A model generated the notes under the pieces. The model searched no databases. It was given only the letters and a program-made list of their open reading frames with translations, and was not told where the DNA came from. The position numbers and the translations under genes are program-made. A stretch of DNA of 64,000 nucleotides from Aquanectria penicillioides (lineage: Eukaryota; Ascomycota; Sordariomycetes; Hypocreales; Nectriaceae), in the NCBI GenBank assembly GCA_003415625.1, contig PYIU01000008.1, positions 3,348,001 to 3,412,000 on the forward strand, given 5' to 3'. Below are positions 34,174 to 44,450 of the stretch, in pieces (the stretch's first letter is position 1; each line of letters opens with the position of its first letter).

Positions 34174-34569
34174 GATGAGTTCAGTGGAGTGATAGGTGTT
34201 CAGCCCAGAAATCTTCTATTTTGCAATTAAATCTATCTTTAGGGCATACAGAGATAGTCTAGAAGATCAACTTAGAACTACCGTGCCAACTCATTCCTTA
34301 TACCATAGATTTTCTGAGGCAGTTGTTAGCCCCCCACCTCGGAAGCTCCCCCACTTCGGAACCTTCTCGGCTGTGAACCAACCATTCGATACAAACATAG
34401 CTAGCCGAAGTTGATACCGATACTCGGAACATCCGAGCTGCTTCCCCGCAGTAATGAAGCTTCCTCTAACGGGTAATACCTTGGGGGTTGATACATTACC
34501 AAGTCAGCGCCGCAATGAATGCTGGTCCGGTCATGAAATGTCTTGCCTCCGAGGTTACTAGCGTCCACT

Positions 34570-35463
34570 ATGCCCGCATCACCCAGTCTTCGTACCACCG
34601 TTTACCCTGAGATTGACCCAAGTCGACTAGCAGGTTCACTCTCCGGCAAAAATGTCCTGATAACCGGCTCTGGCAGAGGGATTGGCCAGGAGATGGCTCT
34701 TGCTGCAGCACGTGCTGGTGCGAATGTTTGTGTGACGGCACGAACAGACAGCCAGGTCGAGGCGACTGTAGCTCATATCGAAAGTCTGAGTCTCGGTATC
34801 GTTGTTGTTGGTATTCTCGCCGATGTGCTAAAGCAGGCGGACCAAGAACGCCTCATCCGCGAGTTCCGGGAAAGGCTTGGGCCCGTCGATGTGTTGATCT
34901 GCAACGCCGGGGACAACTTCTTTCAACCGTTTCACTTGACAGACGCAACCAGTTGGTGGGACATTATGGAACTAAACGTGCGAGCGCCAGTGGAGCTCAC
35001 CAGGATTGTGCTCCCGGAAATGCGCGAGAGGAACCAAGGCACCCTGATCTATACGTCTTCTCATGCTGCCACAGCAGACCTGCCGTGGACGACGGCCTAC
35101 AATTGTGCCAAGACAGCGATCACTAGGTTCGCAGGAACGTTGCAGGTCGAGCTGGATCAAGTGCAGCAGGCGGAGAATAGAGTGGGCAACCAAATAAGCG
35201 TGTTCAGTATCAACCCGGGCGAAGTTGAAACTAGCCTTCATGACAGGGCATTTCCGGAAAAGACTAGACAAAAGGCACCCTATGTTCTTGAGCACATGGC
35301 CAAGATGAGTGCTGGGAAGCCACATTTTGAGGGCGTCTTGTCGGCTTGGACATGCGTGTGGCTCAGTTCGGGGAAGGGCCGGGCCTTGAGAGGGAGGTAT
35401 GTTGATTGCACACGAGATGTCAATGAGCAAATCAAAGAGGTCTTACAGTCTGCAAATTTATAG
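34570..35463 (+). CDS. Short-chain dehydrogenase/reductase
   Basis: Intronless 297-residue SDR. Dinucleotide-binding motif TGSGRGIG, Asn of the NAG motif (VDVLICNAGDN), catalytic Ser in YTSSHAA, and YNCAK as the Y-x3-K pair, then INPGEVETSLHD. An Arg in the CVTARTDSQ loop suggests a preference for NADP(H). I chose the ATG at 34570 (MPASPSLRTTVYPE). No signal peptide or membrane segment. It is divergent from the scytalone-dehydratase-like gene across about 400 bp, so joint control is plausible; the substrate is probably a polyketide or aromatic alcohol/ketone. Confidence 0.9.
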   Translation: MPASPSLRTTVYPEIDPSRLAGSLSGKNVLITGSGRGIGQEMALAAARAGANVCVTARTDSQVEATVAHIESLSLGIVVVGILADVLKQADQERLIREFRERLGPVDVLICNAGDNFFQPFHLTDATSWWDIMELNVRAPVELTRIVLPEMRERNQGTLIYTSSHAATADLPWTTAYNCAKTAITRFAGTLQVELDQVQQAENRVGNQISVFSINPGEVETSLHDRAFPEKTRQKAPYVLEHMAKMSAGKPHFEGVLSAWTCVWLSSGKGRALRGRYVDCTRDVNEQIKEVLQSANL

Positions 35464-36023
35464 CCATGCGCTATAGTTAGAAATAGCATTCTTTGTCATC
35501 GTCATGTGTTTCGGTTCCTCGGGAAGATTTCGACTGTACGCGACTTCGGTTTGATGATGATACTGCAGTCAATATCTTGCCTGTCAATATCCCTGCGCAG
35601 TGGAATACCTACTTGACAAAAGTGGTGATTGCGCAACGATGGCTGTGCTGGTTAGGATAACCATGCCAAAAATTGCATAAAGCGAGAGCCCAGGCGAATA
35701 GAACTGGGCTTGAGTAACCAACGGCCAAAAAGGAAAAGGTGTAAATTAAAACATCTAAGGATCAAACCCCCATCTTCCATATTTTCATTCAACACTTGGT
35801 TCGTTATTCCCCTTGCGTAATCTAATTCGCTCAGAAACCCGTCTCAAACTCGATCCAAGTCGCTAAGAGAGTCTCCACACGAAGTATGAGGAGATAGCCC
35901 GACTCGGTTAGCGCAGCAGCTGCCTAACAGGCTGAAGAAGGCATTCATAATACGGACTTTCATAAACTCCTCTGTGACCCTTCTTGACGATTTTGCTAAT
36001 GCAAAGTTGGCCTCGACTTCATC
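35464..36023. other. No recognisable gene
   Basis: 560 bp containing the 3' region of the SDR gene and the promoter of the F-box gene. Nothing else is visible. Confidence 0.4.
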
Positions 36024-37283
36024 ATGACCAATCTGCTCGATCTCCCTTCAGAACTCATTGTAGCCATATGCCACAACTTGTGCCATCGCTGTACAGGTAC
36101 ACGTCTAGTGCTCGAACAACATCCCGGGGCGCTGTCCTACTTGTCTCAGACATGTTCAACCCTGCGATCTCACGCACAACCCATCCTCTATCATTATCCA
36201 TACCTCCCGAAACACAAATACGTTTCACTGCTCCATGCCTTTATTCAAAGGCCGGACCTGGCGGCACAGGTGCGAAGGCTCGACGTGGGCGATTGGTGGC
36301 GCCTGGCTGGAAAGCACACTGTAGATGATGACGATGTCGAAGTATTTGAACACCTCATGAATCAGTATCCAGGGCCAGATGGAAAACCGATTGCACTTGA
36401 TCCAAGCTGGTCAAACGACTGGCCAGACAAGGCAGGCGATGGGAAATGGTTCGCATTTGAGCCTGAAGCCGCCCTGGCAGCTTTGATGGTCGCCCTGGTC
36501 CCCAACGTCCAGTGGCTCAATGTTGTCGTGGGCTGGCATTGGGGATTTCCATTTTGTCGCCACGGATCGTTACAGCATCTTACCAAATTGACTCAATCCT
36601 GTGAGGACTCACACATTGGCACTGACATTGCCGTCGTGCAGAACATTCTGGCAGCAGCCCCGAATTTGAGATTCTTTGGTGGTGCTTACATTTCTCACGT
36701 TTCTCCCGAGGTCAATCACAACAGCTTAGTCGAGGTTTCCTTGGATCAGAGTGCGCTAGACCCCGAATCGCTTCACAACATCATGCGGAGCTTCGAGCAA
36801 CTGCAGAGGTTTACCTTCAACTCTGGTGGTATTCACATGTCAGGCGATCAATCACTAACGCCGAAGGATGTCTCCGAAGCTCTGCTCATCAGAGCAGATA
36901 CTCTGCAGCATGTTTCGCTCAACTTTGAGTATTCCTCTTCCTACGATAATTTCGGGCCTGGAGATATCCATACAAGCCTCGGAGGTATGAGACAATTGAA
37001 AAGTTTTGTAACTCAAGGCCCAGCTGTAAACGTATGGAGAGGATATAAATGGGCTAGACGCAGGCCGTTGCTTGTTGAACTGCTTCCCAGCTCGATCCAG
37101 AGTCTGACAATCGGTGATTCAACTGACTACATCCCTCCAAGCATGATGGAAGAGCTAGCTAGTCACGCAAGGGACCAGTTTAGTCAGTTGCAAGAGATCA
37201 AGCTCCCAGAGATAGATGATGATGAGTTTGGTCTCATCAAGGCTGCGTTCAGCAACACTAACATTAGGGTATCTAATTTGTAG
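36024..37283 (+). CDS. F-box protein with leucine-rich region
   Basis: Intronless 419-residue protein. The N-terminal ~45 residues fit an F-box (NLLDLPSELIVAICHNLC, then LSYLSQTCSTLRSHAQPILY). The rest contains irregular leucine-rich segments (LVEVSLDQSALDPESLHNIM, LQHVSLNFEYSSSY, LPSSIQSLTIGD, LQEIKLPEIDDDEF), typical of large lineage-expanded fungal F-box families. It would link an unknown target to an SCF ubiquitin ligase. It is convergent with the ankyrin gene, with only 52 bp between stop codons. The target is unknown. Confidence 0.82.
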   Translation: MTNLLDLPSELIVAICHNLCHRCTGTRLVLEQHPGALSYLSQTCSTLRSHAQPILYHYPYLPKHKYVSLLHAFIQRPDLAAQVRRLDVGDWWRLAGKHTVDDDDVEVFEHLMNQYPGPDGKPIALDPSWSNDWPDKAGDGKWFAFEPEAALAALMVALVPNVQWLNVVVGWHWGFPFCRHGSLQHLTKLTQSCEDSHIGTDIAVVQNILAAAPNLRFFGGAYISHVSPEVNHNSLVEVSLDQSALDPESLHNIMRSFEQLQRFTFNSGGIHMSGDQSLTPKDVSEALLIRADTLQHVSLNFEYSSSYDNFGPGDIHTSLGGMRQLKSFVTQGPAVNVWRGYKWARRRPLLVELLPSSIQSLTIGDSTDYIPPSMMEELASHARDQFSQLQEIKLPEIDDDEFGLIKAAFSNTNIRVSNL

Positions 37284-37335
37284 ATATAAATCAACATGGA
37301 AATAAAAGCATCGTTGTAATAGTGGATGATTATAA

Positions 37336-38523
37336 TCAACTAATGGTACAACCGTCTGCTCCCTTCTTCCAACCATGTTTCTCAAACAACGTCACTATGT
37401 CTTTGCTTCCTCTAAACACCGCCCTGCTTAGCTGATCACGGCCAAAACCATCTGGGCGACTTTTTGCCCCGTGAGTAAGAAGATACTCGATCACGGACAA
37501 ATTCCCTTTGTCAACAGCAATGTGGAGTGTCGTTTCCTGGCAATCGCTTTCATCGTTGCATTTCGGGTTCCATGCTCTCGGATCGTGATCGCCTTCCTTC
37601 CACCAAGTTGTCGCATCATTGACATCCATGCCACCGATTTCAACCAGCATCTTCAACACCTCGAGACCTTCGTCATCGGTCCGAGCAGTAGCGTATTTGA
37701 TAAGGATAGGGTCTCCTGGCCACTTCGGCTGCGGTGGTGTTCCAGTGTACAGAGTTCTCGGAATGTAAGGAAAATAGGATCGTAGCTCTGAGCTCGGAAG
37801 CTTCTGGGCACAAGAACTGAGCACGCTCCCAGGTGATTCAAATTTTCCAAGGTCGGAGGGAATCGAAAAGCCTTTCCATGTGCCCCATTTTGTACCAGTT
37901 GGTGCATCTAGTGTTTCCGATGTTTGGAGCCAGCCTTCAGCCTTAAGAGCGTCCCAAGCACCGAGGGAGGGGCTAAATTCTTTGAGGTGAGATATTATCA
38001 GAGTCGATGCGAGATTGAATATTCCGGTATTCGAAGCCTTGTGTTGAGCCAGACGTTGAAGGACGTCGTAGTTGTGGTGCTTGAGTGCAACTGCGAGAAG
38101 CACCTGGAGAATTGAAGGCGTTTCTACCGTCGAATGACCAGTGTCGTCATCCAATGACATCATTGCCCCTTCAACGATATCACCATTGCTAATGATACAT
38201 CGATTTAATAGCCTAATGAAATTTATGGTTGCTAATGAATGCCATGTCAGCTTCTTCAAATGTTGTAATGCTAAAACAACCTCACCATTTTCTGGTATCG
38301 TATCAGGGCTCTTCGCTAGCACCAAGAATGATGCATAGACAAGGTCAACCTCGGCTATGACCCGTATCTGCCCATCTGTCAAAGGCGAGCTAGCAGCTTG
38401 GCGAGCTGACTGAAGTAGGCAGTTGTTGAAGTAGGTCCACAACGTGACTGTCCCAAACGGGTCTGACTCGGCTCGTTGTAGGAGTGACTTGTCTAACGAC
38501 GAGAGATATAAATTCGGGATCAT
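37336..38523 (-). CDS. Ankyrin-repeat protein
   Basis: Intronless 395-residue protein starting MIPNLYLSSLDKSLLQRAES. The N-terminal ~250 residues are helical with no domain I can name. Near the C-terminus two or three ankyrin units appear: EVLKMLVEIGGMDVNDATTW, ETTLHIAVDKGNLSVIEYLL with THGAKSRPDGFGRDQLSRAV, then FRGSKDIVTLFEKHGWKKG. Lone ankyrin proteins of this kind are common in expanded fungal families and probably bind other proteins. It is convergent with the F-box gene, sharing a short 3' space. Confidence 0.8.
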   Translation of the reverse strand: MIPNLYLSSLDKSLLQRAESDPFGTVTLWTYFNNCLLQSARQAASSPLTDGQIRVIAEVDLVYASFLVLAKSPDTIPENGEVVLALQHLKKLTWHSLATINFIRLLNRCIISNGDIVEGAMMSLDDDTGHSTVETPSILQVLLAVALKHHNYDVLQRLAQHKASNTGIFNLASTLIISHLKEFSPSLGAWDALKAEGWLQTSETLDAPTGTKWGTWKGFSIPSDLGKFESPGSVLSSCAQKLPSSELRSYFPYIPRTLYTGTPPQPKWPGDPILIKYATARTDDEGLEVLKMLVEIGGMDVNDATTWWKEGDHDPRAWNPKCNDESDCQETTLHIAVDKGNLSVIEYLLTHGAKSRPDGFGRDQLSRAVFRGSKDIVTLFEKHGWKKGADGCTIS

Positions 38524-38790
38524 CTTTGAAACCAGACCGGGTAGAAAGTAACAAAATGCGGAGAAGCAAGAAGCTTGAACTCAATTAAGCAGCAGTCAAC
38601 TCACACACCTCAAGTGATGAATGCGAAAATTAGTAAATTCGGCTCAAGTCCTCCTCAGCACTTGGATGCGGGGTTGTCAGGTGATTGATCCACTACGAGC
38701 AGGACAATCAGAACTAATCAGGAGAAGTTCACTAGTGAAGACGCGCTTTTGCGCTGATTCTTGTGTCTCATGTGGATCTTCTATTCAGCC

Positions 38791-40577
38791 TTAAATTCTA
38801 AGCATACATGTTGCCACCACCACTAGCATCCAGGGCGCAAGGAGACTAAGCTGATGCGTCGCAACGCCTGCAGCTTTTGGAACTACAGTTGGAGAAGTCC
38901 TGGATGCGGGAGCAGCTGTGCTGATAGCATTATGCTTCAACTCGCTCTTGGGCAGGATACCATTCTTACCCGGAACCACTGCATCTCGGTAGTTGGTGGC
39001 TTGTTCATAGGTGCAGGCGGTAGCGAGGAGCTCCTCCTCTAACCATTTCCTTCCTAGGAATTTGATGCCGAATCGAATGCCCAGCGCAACATAAATCAGC
39101 TCTCGAGATCCCTTCAAGACGGGAACGTCATAAGGGCAAGATCCAAGAGGGACGCTAATTGCGGGCAGTCCTGGCGATGAAGCCCATGTCGGTAGGTGAT
39201 GAGCGCCGCCGACAGATTATACTCGTTCAGAATTCCGGTAATACCACCCTCGGCGTCCATTTCAAAGCCTGTCTTTGCTGCCTTGATGGCACGAGCATCA
39301 CTTGCATTGTACCCCAGCGCGAGTGAAATGTCCCAGAGCATAACATCACGATCAGGATATTCTTCACGCGGATTTTCGGCTGTCCAGCTCTGTAGCTCGG
39401 GAACAGAGTGGATGACATTGGGGTTACAGGTGAGCTCATCCACATACGCTGTTAGGTCCGAGATAAACCCAGTCGCGCAGTCGATGCCCGGATGGTTCAT
39501 CTTGAAGCTGCGAAGCGGCTAGTCAAGCTCCGCCGCAGCCGTTGCGCTGAAGTTCGCTGGGCCAACAATCTCAGCGCCCAAGATGCGAAGAACATCGATG
39601 GCGGAATCAACGGTCCCTAGCAGGTAGCTGCGATTCACCCTCTGGTAGAGCAAGCCATCATCAAACACGTTGCGAGGCAATCTGAAGCGGATCCCACGGA
39701 GACTGGTGTACTTAGTCGTAGCCGCCACGTAATCGGGGATTTTGCCGTCATGGGGGATTGCAGAGGTCAGCTCATCTTTCTCATCAAACCCTGCAATCAC
39801 CGAAAGAACGGCTGCTGCATCCTTGACTGTCCTGGCCCAAGGACCGACAGTGTCTTAGACGCTAGTGATTGGGATAACGAGTTGATGGGCAGTGAGACCA
39901 ACAGTAGGCTTCACGCCAACAATGTTGCCACAGCTCGCCAGCTCAAGAATACTTTCTCTCGTTTCTGTTCCGAGGACAGCAAATAATAGACCAATTAACG
40001 CGGCAATACCCTCACCGGAACACCCCTACCAACATGATCAGCATTAGAATGGTTCATAGGCCTGTCCGCCTCTCGAGCTCCAACCAGAGGTGGTATTGCT
40101 TGATCCGCACATGGCCCACTAGCTCATGCTTCTCTTTCCCAGAATAATTGTTCCGGAAGCCTTGAGTTGTGCCACTATCCCGCTATCCTTGGGGACCTTG
40201 GCACCTAATACCGCGTGTGAGCCTGCAGTATTGTTCATTTGATCATATGTGGTGATGTTATCCTTGACTAGGATAGGGATGCCTTGTAGTGGACCATGCG
40301 ATTTGCCAGCAGATCTCTCTGTATCCAGCTTTGCAGCAATGCTGAGTGCATCCGGATTCACTTCAATGACAGCATGGACGTTGTCATTCACCTCTTGGAT
40401 GCGTTCCAAGTATGTGGTCACTAAATCTACCGCGGTAAAACATCCGCTTGAGAGGCCAGTATTGAGCTCATTAATGGTTGCTGAGTACAGGGACGGGTAG
40501 ACACAATTGCTATTTGCAGCAAGCGCTGCTTGAGCACCAAAGGCGATAGTCAACGCTGCTATTAAACCCATTGTCAT
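38791..40577 (-). pseudogene. Secreted amidase pseudogene
   Basis: Amidase-signature enzyme with signal peptide (MTMGLIAALTIAFGAQAALA from 40577) and a hydrophobic C-terminus that looks like a GPI-anchor signal. Conserved parts are LQGIPILVKDNI with the catalytic Lys, GTETRESILELASCGNIVGV with the Ser region, DTVGP-x-ARTVKDAAAVL and LPTWASSPGLPAISVPLG. It is broken many times: TAG after KRSMS near 40120, frame changes near 40030-40060, a stop before DTVGP (GTC TAA, probably a former CAA), a stop near 39520, and a one-base loss near 39205 in ATCACCTACCG. Several stops fit C-to-T or G-to-A changes, as after repeat-induced point mutation, but other causes are possible. Confidence 0.82.
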
Positions 40578-41089
40578 GAGGCGTAAGTCAAGAGCGGAGA
40601 GAAGACGACATGTGAAGATGGTCCAATCTCCAATTGATGCCCCACGGTTTTATTTACGCTTCATAAAGGCTAGGAAGACCCCGTTTGATTTCATCGTTAT
40701 CAGTCTTATATGATGCCCCAGACCAATGCTCCACTTCACCTTGGACAACCATGTGGGGAGATGAGGACAGTGGGTTTTACGGGTCGCGCGAAAGGCGGCG
40801 TACCAATATCCTAGGAATACCAAGCCGAGATCTGAGGTCATTGCTGCTCAGAAAGCATTTGTGTGCATAGCTCGGCAGGCTGAACTCCAATCACTGAGCC
40901 AGGCGCGAGGTGATTGACCGTGAACGGAGTTGTCAAAATCTCTGCAGTGTTTTCCTACCTGACCCCTGCCTTTCTAACTGCTGCCAATAACTTAGTGTCA
41001 TGCCTGGGTATTCTCTCCTCGCCTCGCTCATGCATTGATGAGAGTTCAAGGGTATCCTATTGTTTCATTGCCCGATCTCATTACTACCG

Positions 41090-41238
41090 TAAAAACTCAG
41101 CAAATTCGACCGCTCTAGCGTCGACGGGATCTCCGTCTTTCACAATTAAAAGAGAGTTCTCCGTCACATAATTAGTTGTGTATACTTGTTCTGCACTTTC
41201 TTGAAGAAACAAAGGTAGTCGAATTTGCTGAGTTTTTA
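41090..41238. repeat. 149-bp element with 21-bp perfect terminal inverted repeats
   Basis: The 21 bases at 41090-41110 (starting TAAAAACTCAGCAAATTCG) are the exact reverse complement of 41218-41238. The 107-bp spacer is unrelated to either arm. Such a size and structure fits a small non-autonomous (MITE-like) insertion or a long hairpin. No clear target-site duplication flanks it. It lies between the amidase pseudogene and a regulator fragment. Confidence 0.7.
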
Positions 41239-41428
41239 TCATCGATTCAATGTACAATTGTAGACTATGATAAGGGCATAGAGCGACCACGCCGGACTAT
41301 ACGCCATAACATATCATGATTTGGTTACTGCCCGAAGAATATTTAACTATTTTAATGCCCAGCATTTCCTCATGTTCGATGCTCGGTCGGATAGAGTCAT
41401 CCCATTTACCATTACTACTCGTGCGCCA

Positions 41429-43210
41429 TTAAAAGGCTTCATTATCCGCCCCTTCGTATCGAAGTGCCTTGCTCCATACTAACTTGGCTAACGTTTGGGG
41501 AAGATACCTCGGCCAACTAACTCTCACCAATCGTGAATAAGCATCATCCCATTTTGTTACTCCTGACTTTTTACTCCAAGTTCGGAGGCGACTGTAAATC
41601 TGAGTCTCGATGTCTTGAAGTGTGTTGTCGTAAGAACGTGATTGGTGCCGTGCTAGACAGTAGGCAGCAATGAAATGGGCCCAAAACCGCACATCTGATG
41701 ATGCAGAGTTCCTTTGCTCATCCTTTGTGCGGTTGAGATCCCGAATGAATATTGTCAATACATGTCGCAACAGTCGGCGATCTAGGAGTGCACCGTCGTT
41801 CAATATACCAAGCACATTGTGCAAATAAAGCCCAGAGGCAATTATTATGGTGCACCACGAAGTAATGGTTTTTTGTGCACCCGACGCCTCATTAGACGTC
41901 TTTCTTCCAATACGATTGAATAATGAGGAGATGTGAGCATCAATGCCAGCAAAATGCAATCTTGACAAGTAACGCTCAACTCGGCCCCAGTGTTGGCCAC
42001 TAACGCCGTCGTTCGGGTCAAGCTTGATGGAATCAAACCATCCTGTCAATGACCCGAGGCATTCGACGACGCGAGATCCATCAATATTGTAAAACTTTGT
42101 CGTAGTTGGGAGTGCTTGGAGGAAAAATGGGAACCTCGTCAGTGCCTTCAGCTGGAGCTCCAGAGCCTCGGAGCCCTGCCAATGCAATTCTTGCACCAGT
42201 CTCATGTACTCGGGGAGATCCGATTGTTTTGATTCTTCAAGCAGCTTTGTGAGTGCTTCGGTCTTTTTTATTCGACTCTTCACCGTATGTATGATGTGAT
42301 ATGTTCTAAACAAACTCAGCAATGTCGGCCTGGTACTCTGGACGGCAAAATTACTCACATTATGAGAAAACGGGATACCAGCTCTTCCTCAGACTCCATA
42401 GGAGTATCAAAGGTTTCATCACGAGGACAATAGAGATCTAATAATGCCACAAGGCCGTTCAGGTGGCCTTCAGCTGTTACAATTTCTCCTTGGGCGCACT
42501 GGATGGTTGGTTAGTGTCACAGTGGTAAATTGAACTGCGGCGACACAGCAGTGCGGACGGCAACATACCTCAATGACGCATAAGATGGAGATGTGTCGAA
42601 GAAGAGACCATAACCCACTTTGTCGAGGGTTATAAAGTCGCTCATTGGAGAGTTTGATGGTCTCAATTTTATGAAATAATACAGTGGGCATGTATTTTGA
42701 GACGTCACCAGTTGCCCAAGTGTATCGTAATCCGGTAATGAGCAATACATCTCGGAGGGAGTCTGCATTGTGCACGGCGAATGGTAGGCTGCAAGACACG
42801 GTCAGAATGAAGCACGACCAACAGCAACAACAATCAACAGCAATCACGATATAACTGATGCAGGGATGCGGATCACTTGCATTTCTTTTTCTTGTGATTC
42901 TGGGGAACCGGAAAGGTCATGCCTTAATTGGTTGACTAGAGCCCGAATCTCGTTAGCCTGCGTAAGCCGACGGTAGTGAGTTACCCACAGTAATGCAAGA
43001 GTTCCCTCGACTTGTATGGCATTTGCACCGGCAAAGAGTCGAAAGGATCAACCGCGTCAGGATTCAACGCCTTGAACACATGGATTGGCATTGGCTGGTT
43101 TACGCTGATGGACCATGGCTGCTGCTCGCTGCCACGCCATAAGGCTCTACGCTCCCGAAGAGGAAGATCCGGGGCGGCGAAATCGCACAATTTCCCAGCC
43201 TTGAGACATT
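41429..43210 (-). pseudogene. Fungal-specific transcription factor, zinc-cluster region degenerate
   Basis: The C-terminal regulatory domain is well kept. From about 42800: LPFAVHNADSLRDVLLITGL, LWSLLRHISILCVIE, an intron, CAQGEIVTAEGHLNGLVALL, DLYCPRDETFDTPMESEEEL, an intron, then a long exon from TYHIIHTVKSRI to 41429. This is the fungal-trans-2 family. Upstream, 43200-42980 reads DQCLKAGKLCDFAAPDLPL, the second half of a Zn2Cys6 cluster, then MPYKSRELLHYC. The first half of the cluster and a start codon are not readable in 43210-43450, and the connection between 42980 and 42800 does not close cleanly. I therefore call it broken, though a missed small exon is possible. Confidence 0.58.
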
Positions 43211-44450
43211 GATCACTGAGCCTTGGTTAGTTTAAAATGGATTGCCGCCACACCTTATCCGCCCGTCATGCTGCTTTACATGGCAAGGCGGGCGGCGGAA
43301 AATGGATCTCCACGTACCAGACCGGCCGGTTCTCATCGCATCTCTTGTGGCGTTGCTTGCAGGTCCGGCATCCTCCCCGGCTCCGGGTATGGTAACTGCG
43401 AATCCTCTGCCCATCGGCAGCATCAGCCTGCTTCATCACGGGAGCTGGGAGATGGATATCGCGATAAGGAAGGATTCAGCTGCGGCAGGGGGGGATTTTA
43501 AACTGCTCGGTTTTTTAGGACGTGACGCATTGTCAGAGTGGACCTCGACCAATTTTAAGATGAACACCCGGGTCGACGCTTTGATGACTGAAGCCCCTAA
43601 CCGATTTGAGACCAAATACCGAGACGTTGCAGACACAACCCCTGTCACAGGGGCCTGTTCGCAGTCTGTGTGGACAACCAAAACCTATTCAGGGTGAGGA
43701 TCGCCTAGTATTGTTTGGGAAAATAACGGCTAAGCTTTCAGCACTACAAAACTTATCCATCGCGCCTGGGCACTGAGGTTTACAGACTTTCTATACGCAG
43801 GTCAAGAACAAAACGAACAAGCCTAAACCGCCATTCGGGACTTGGCCCGCGTCTCCACTGATATAAGAGTGGTTAGAAGACCTCCCATGTCGCCCCTAGA
43901 CCGCTTGAACTCCAGTCACAACGGGGCGACAGCAGTTTTGACAAATAAACATCCACGGCCCAAATGCGATGACAGGACCCCACGGAAAATGCCGAGAACA
44001 TACGTTACAGTCAATCCACACGGTCACTATTCTACCGACGGCGGATTTGGTGAATTCCCTGGGGGCAATTCCACACCAATAGAATGCCGCTCCGATACGA
44101 GAATGCGTCAAAAGTTCATCGCGGCACGCTACACAGCGCCGTTCCAATATCGCACAAACCAACATCTATGGCGAGAGCAAGAAAAATAATGAAGCCCCTT
44201 TTGAGCCTCAGATTGATCGTATCAACTCTACATTTGATAGAATACCGGTATGTCAAACTTTTGTGGGGCGAAACCCATTCTCAGTGCGGCCTTTTTGCAT
44301 GTCACGATGCGAAATTGAATAACTTTACAATTAAAATTAGAATGTAACACAGAATTCAGCTTGCGGGGCTTCGGGAGGCATTGCATATGTCTGGCCATGA
44401 TTGCAACGCAGTTCTCTCAGTCACTACAGCTGGGTACTTCATCTTCTCAC
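43211..44450. other. No recognisable gene
   Basis: A 150-codon open frame on the plus strand at 43242-43697 and several shorter ones have no recognisable domain, no homologous neighbour and no convincing start context. Possibly decayed DNA. Confidence 0.35.

Noticed and set aside
24677..35463. A complete polyketide cluster
   Set aside because: No ketosynthase, acyltransferase or ACP sequence is visible anywhere in the window.
43242..43697. Plus-strand frame of about 150 codons
   Set aside because: No signal peptide at the start, no domain, and overlaps other frames in a degraded stretch; a chance frame is more likely.
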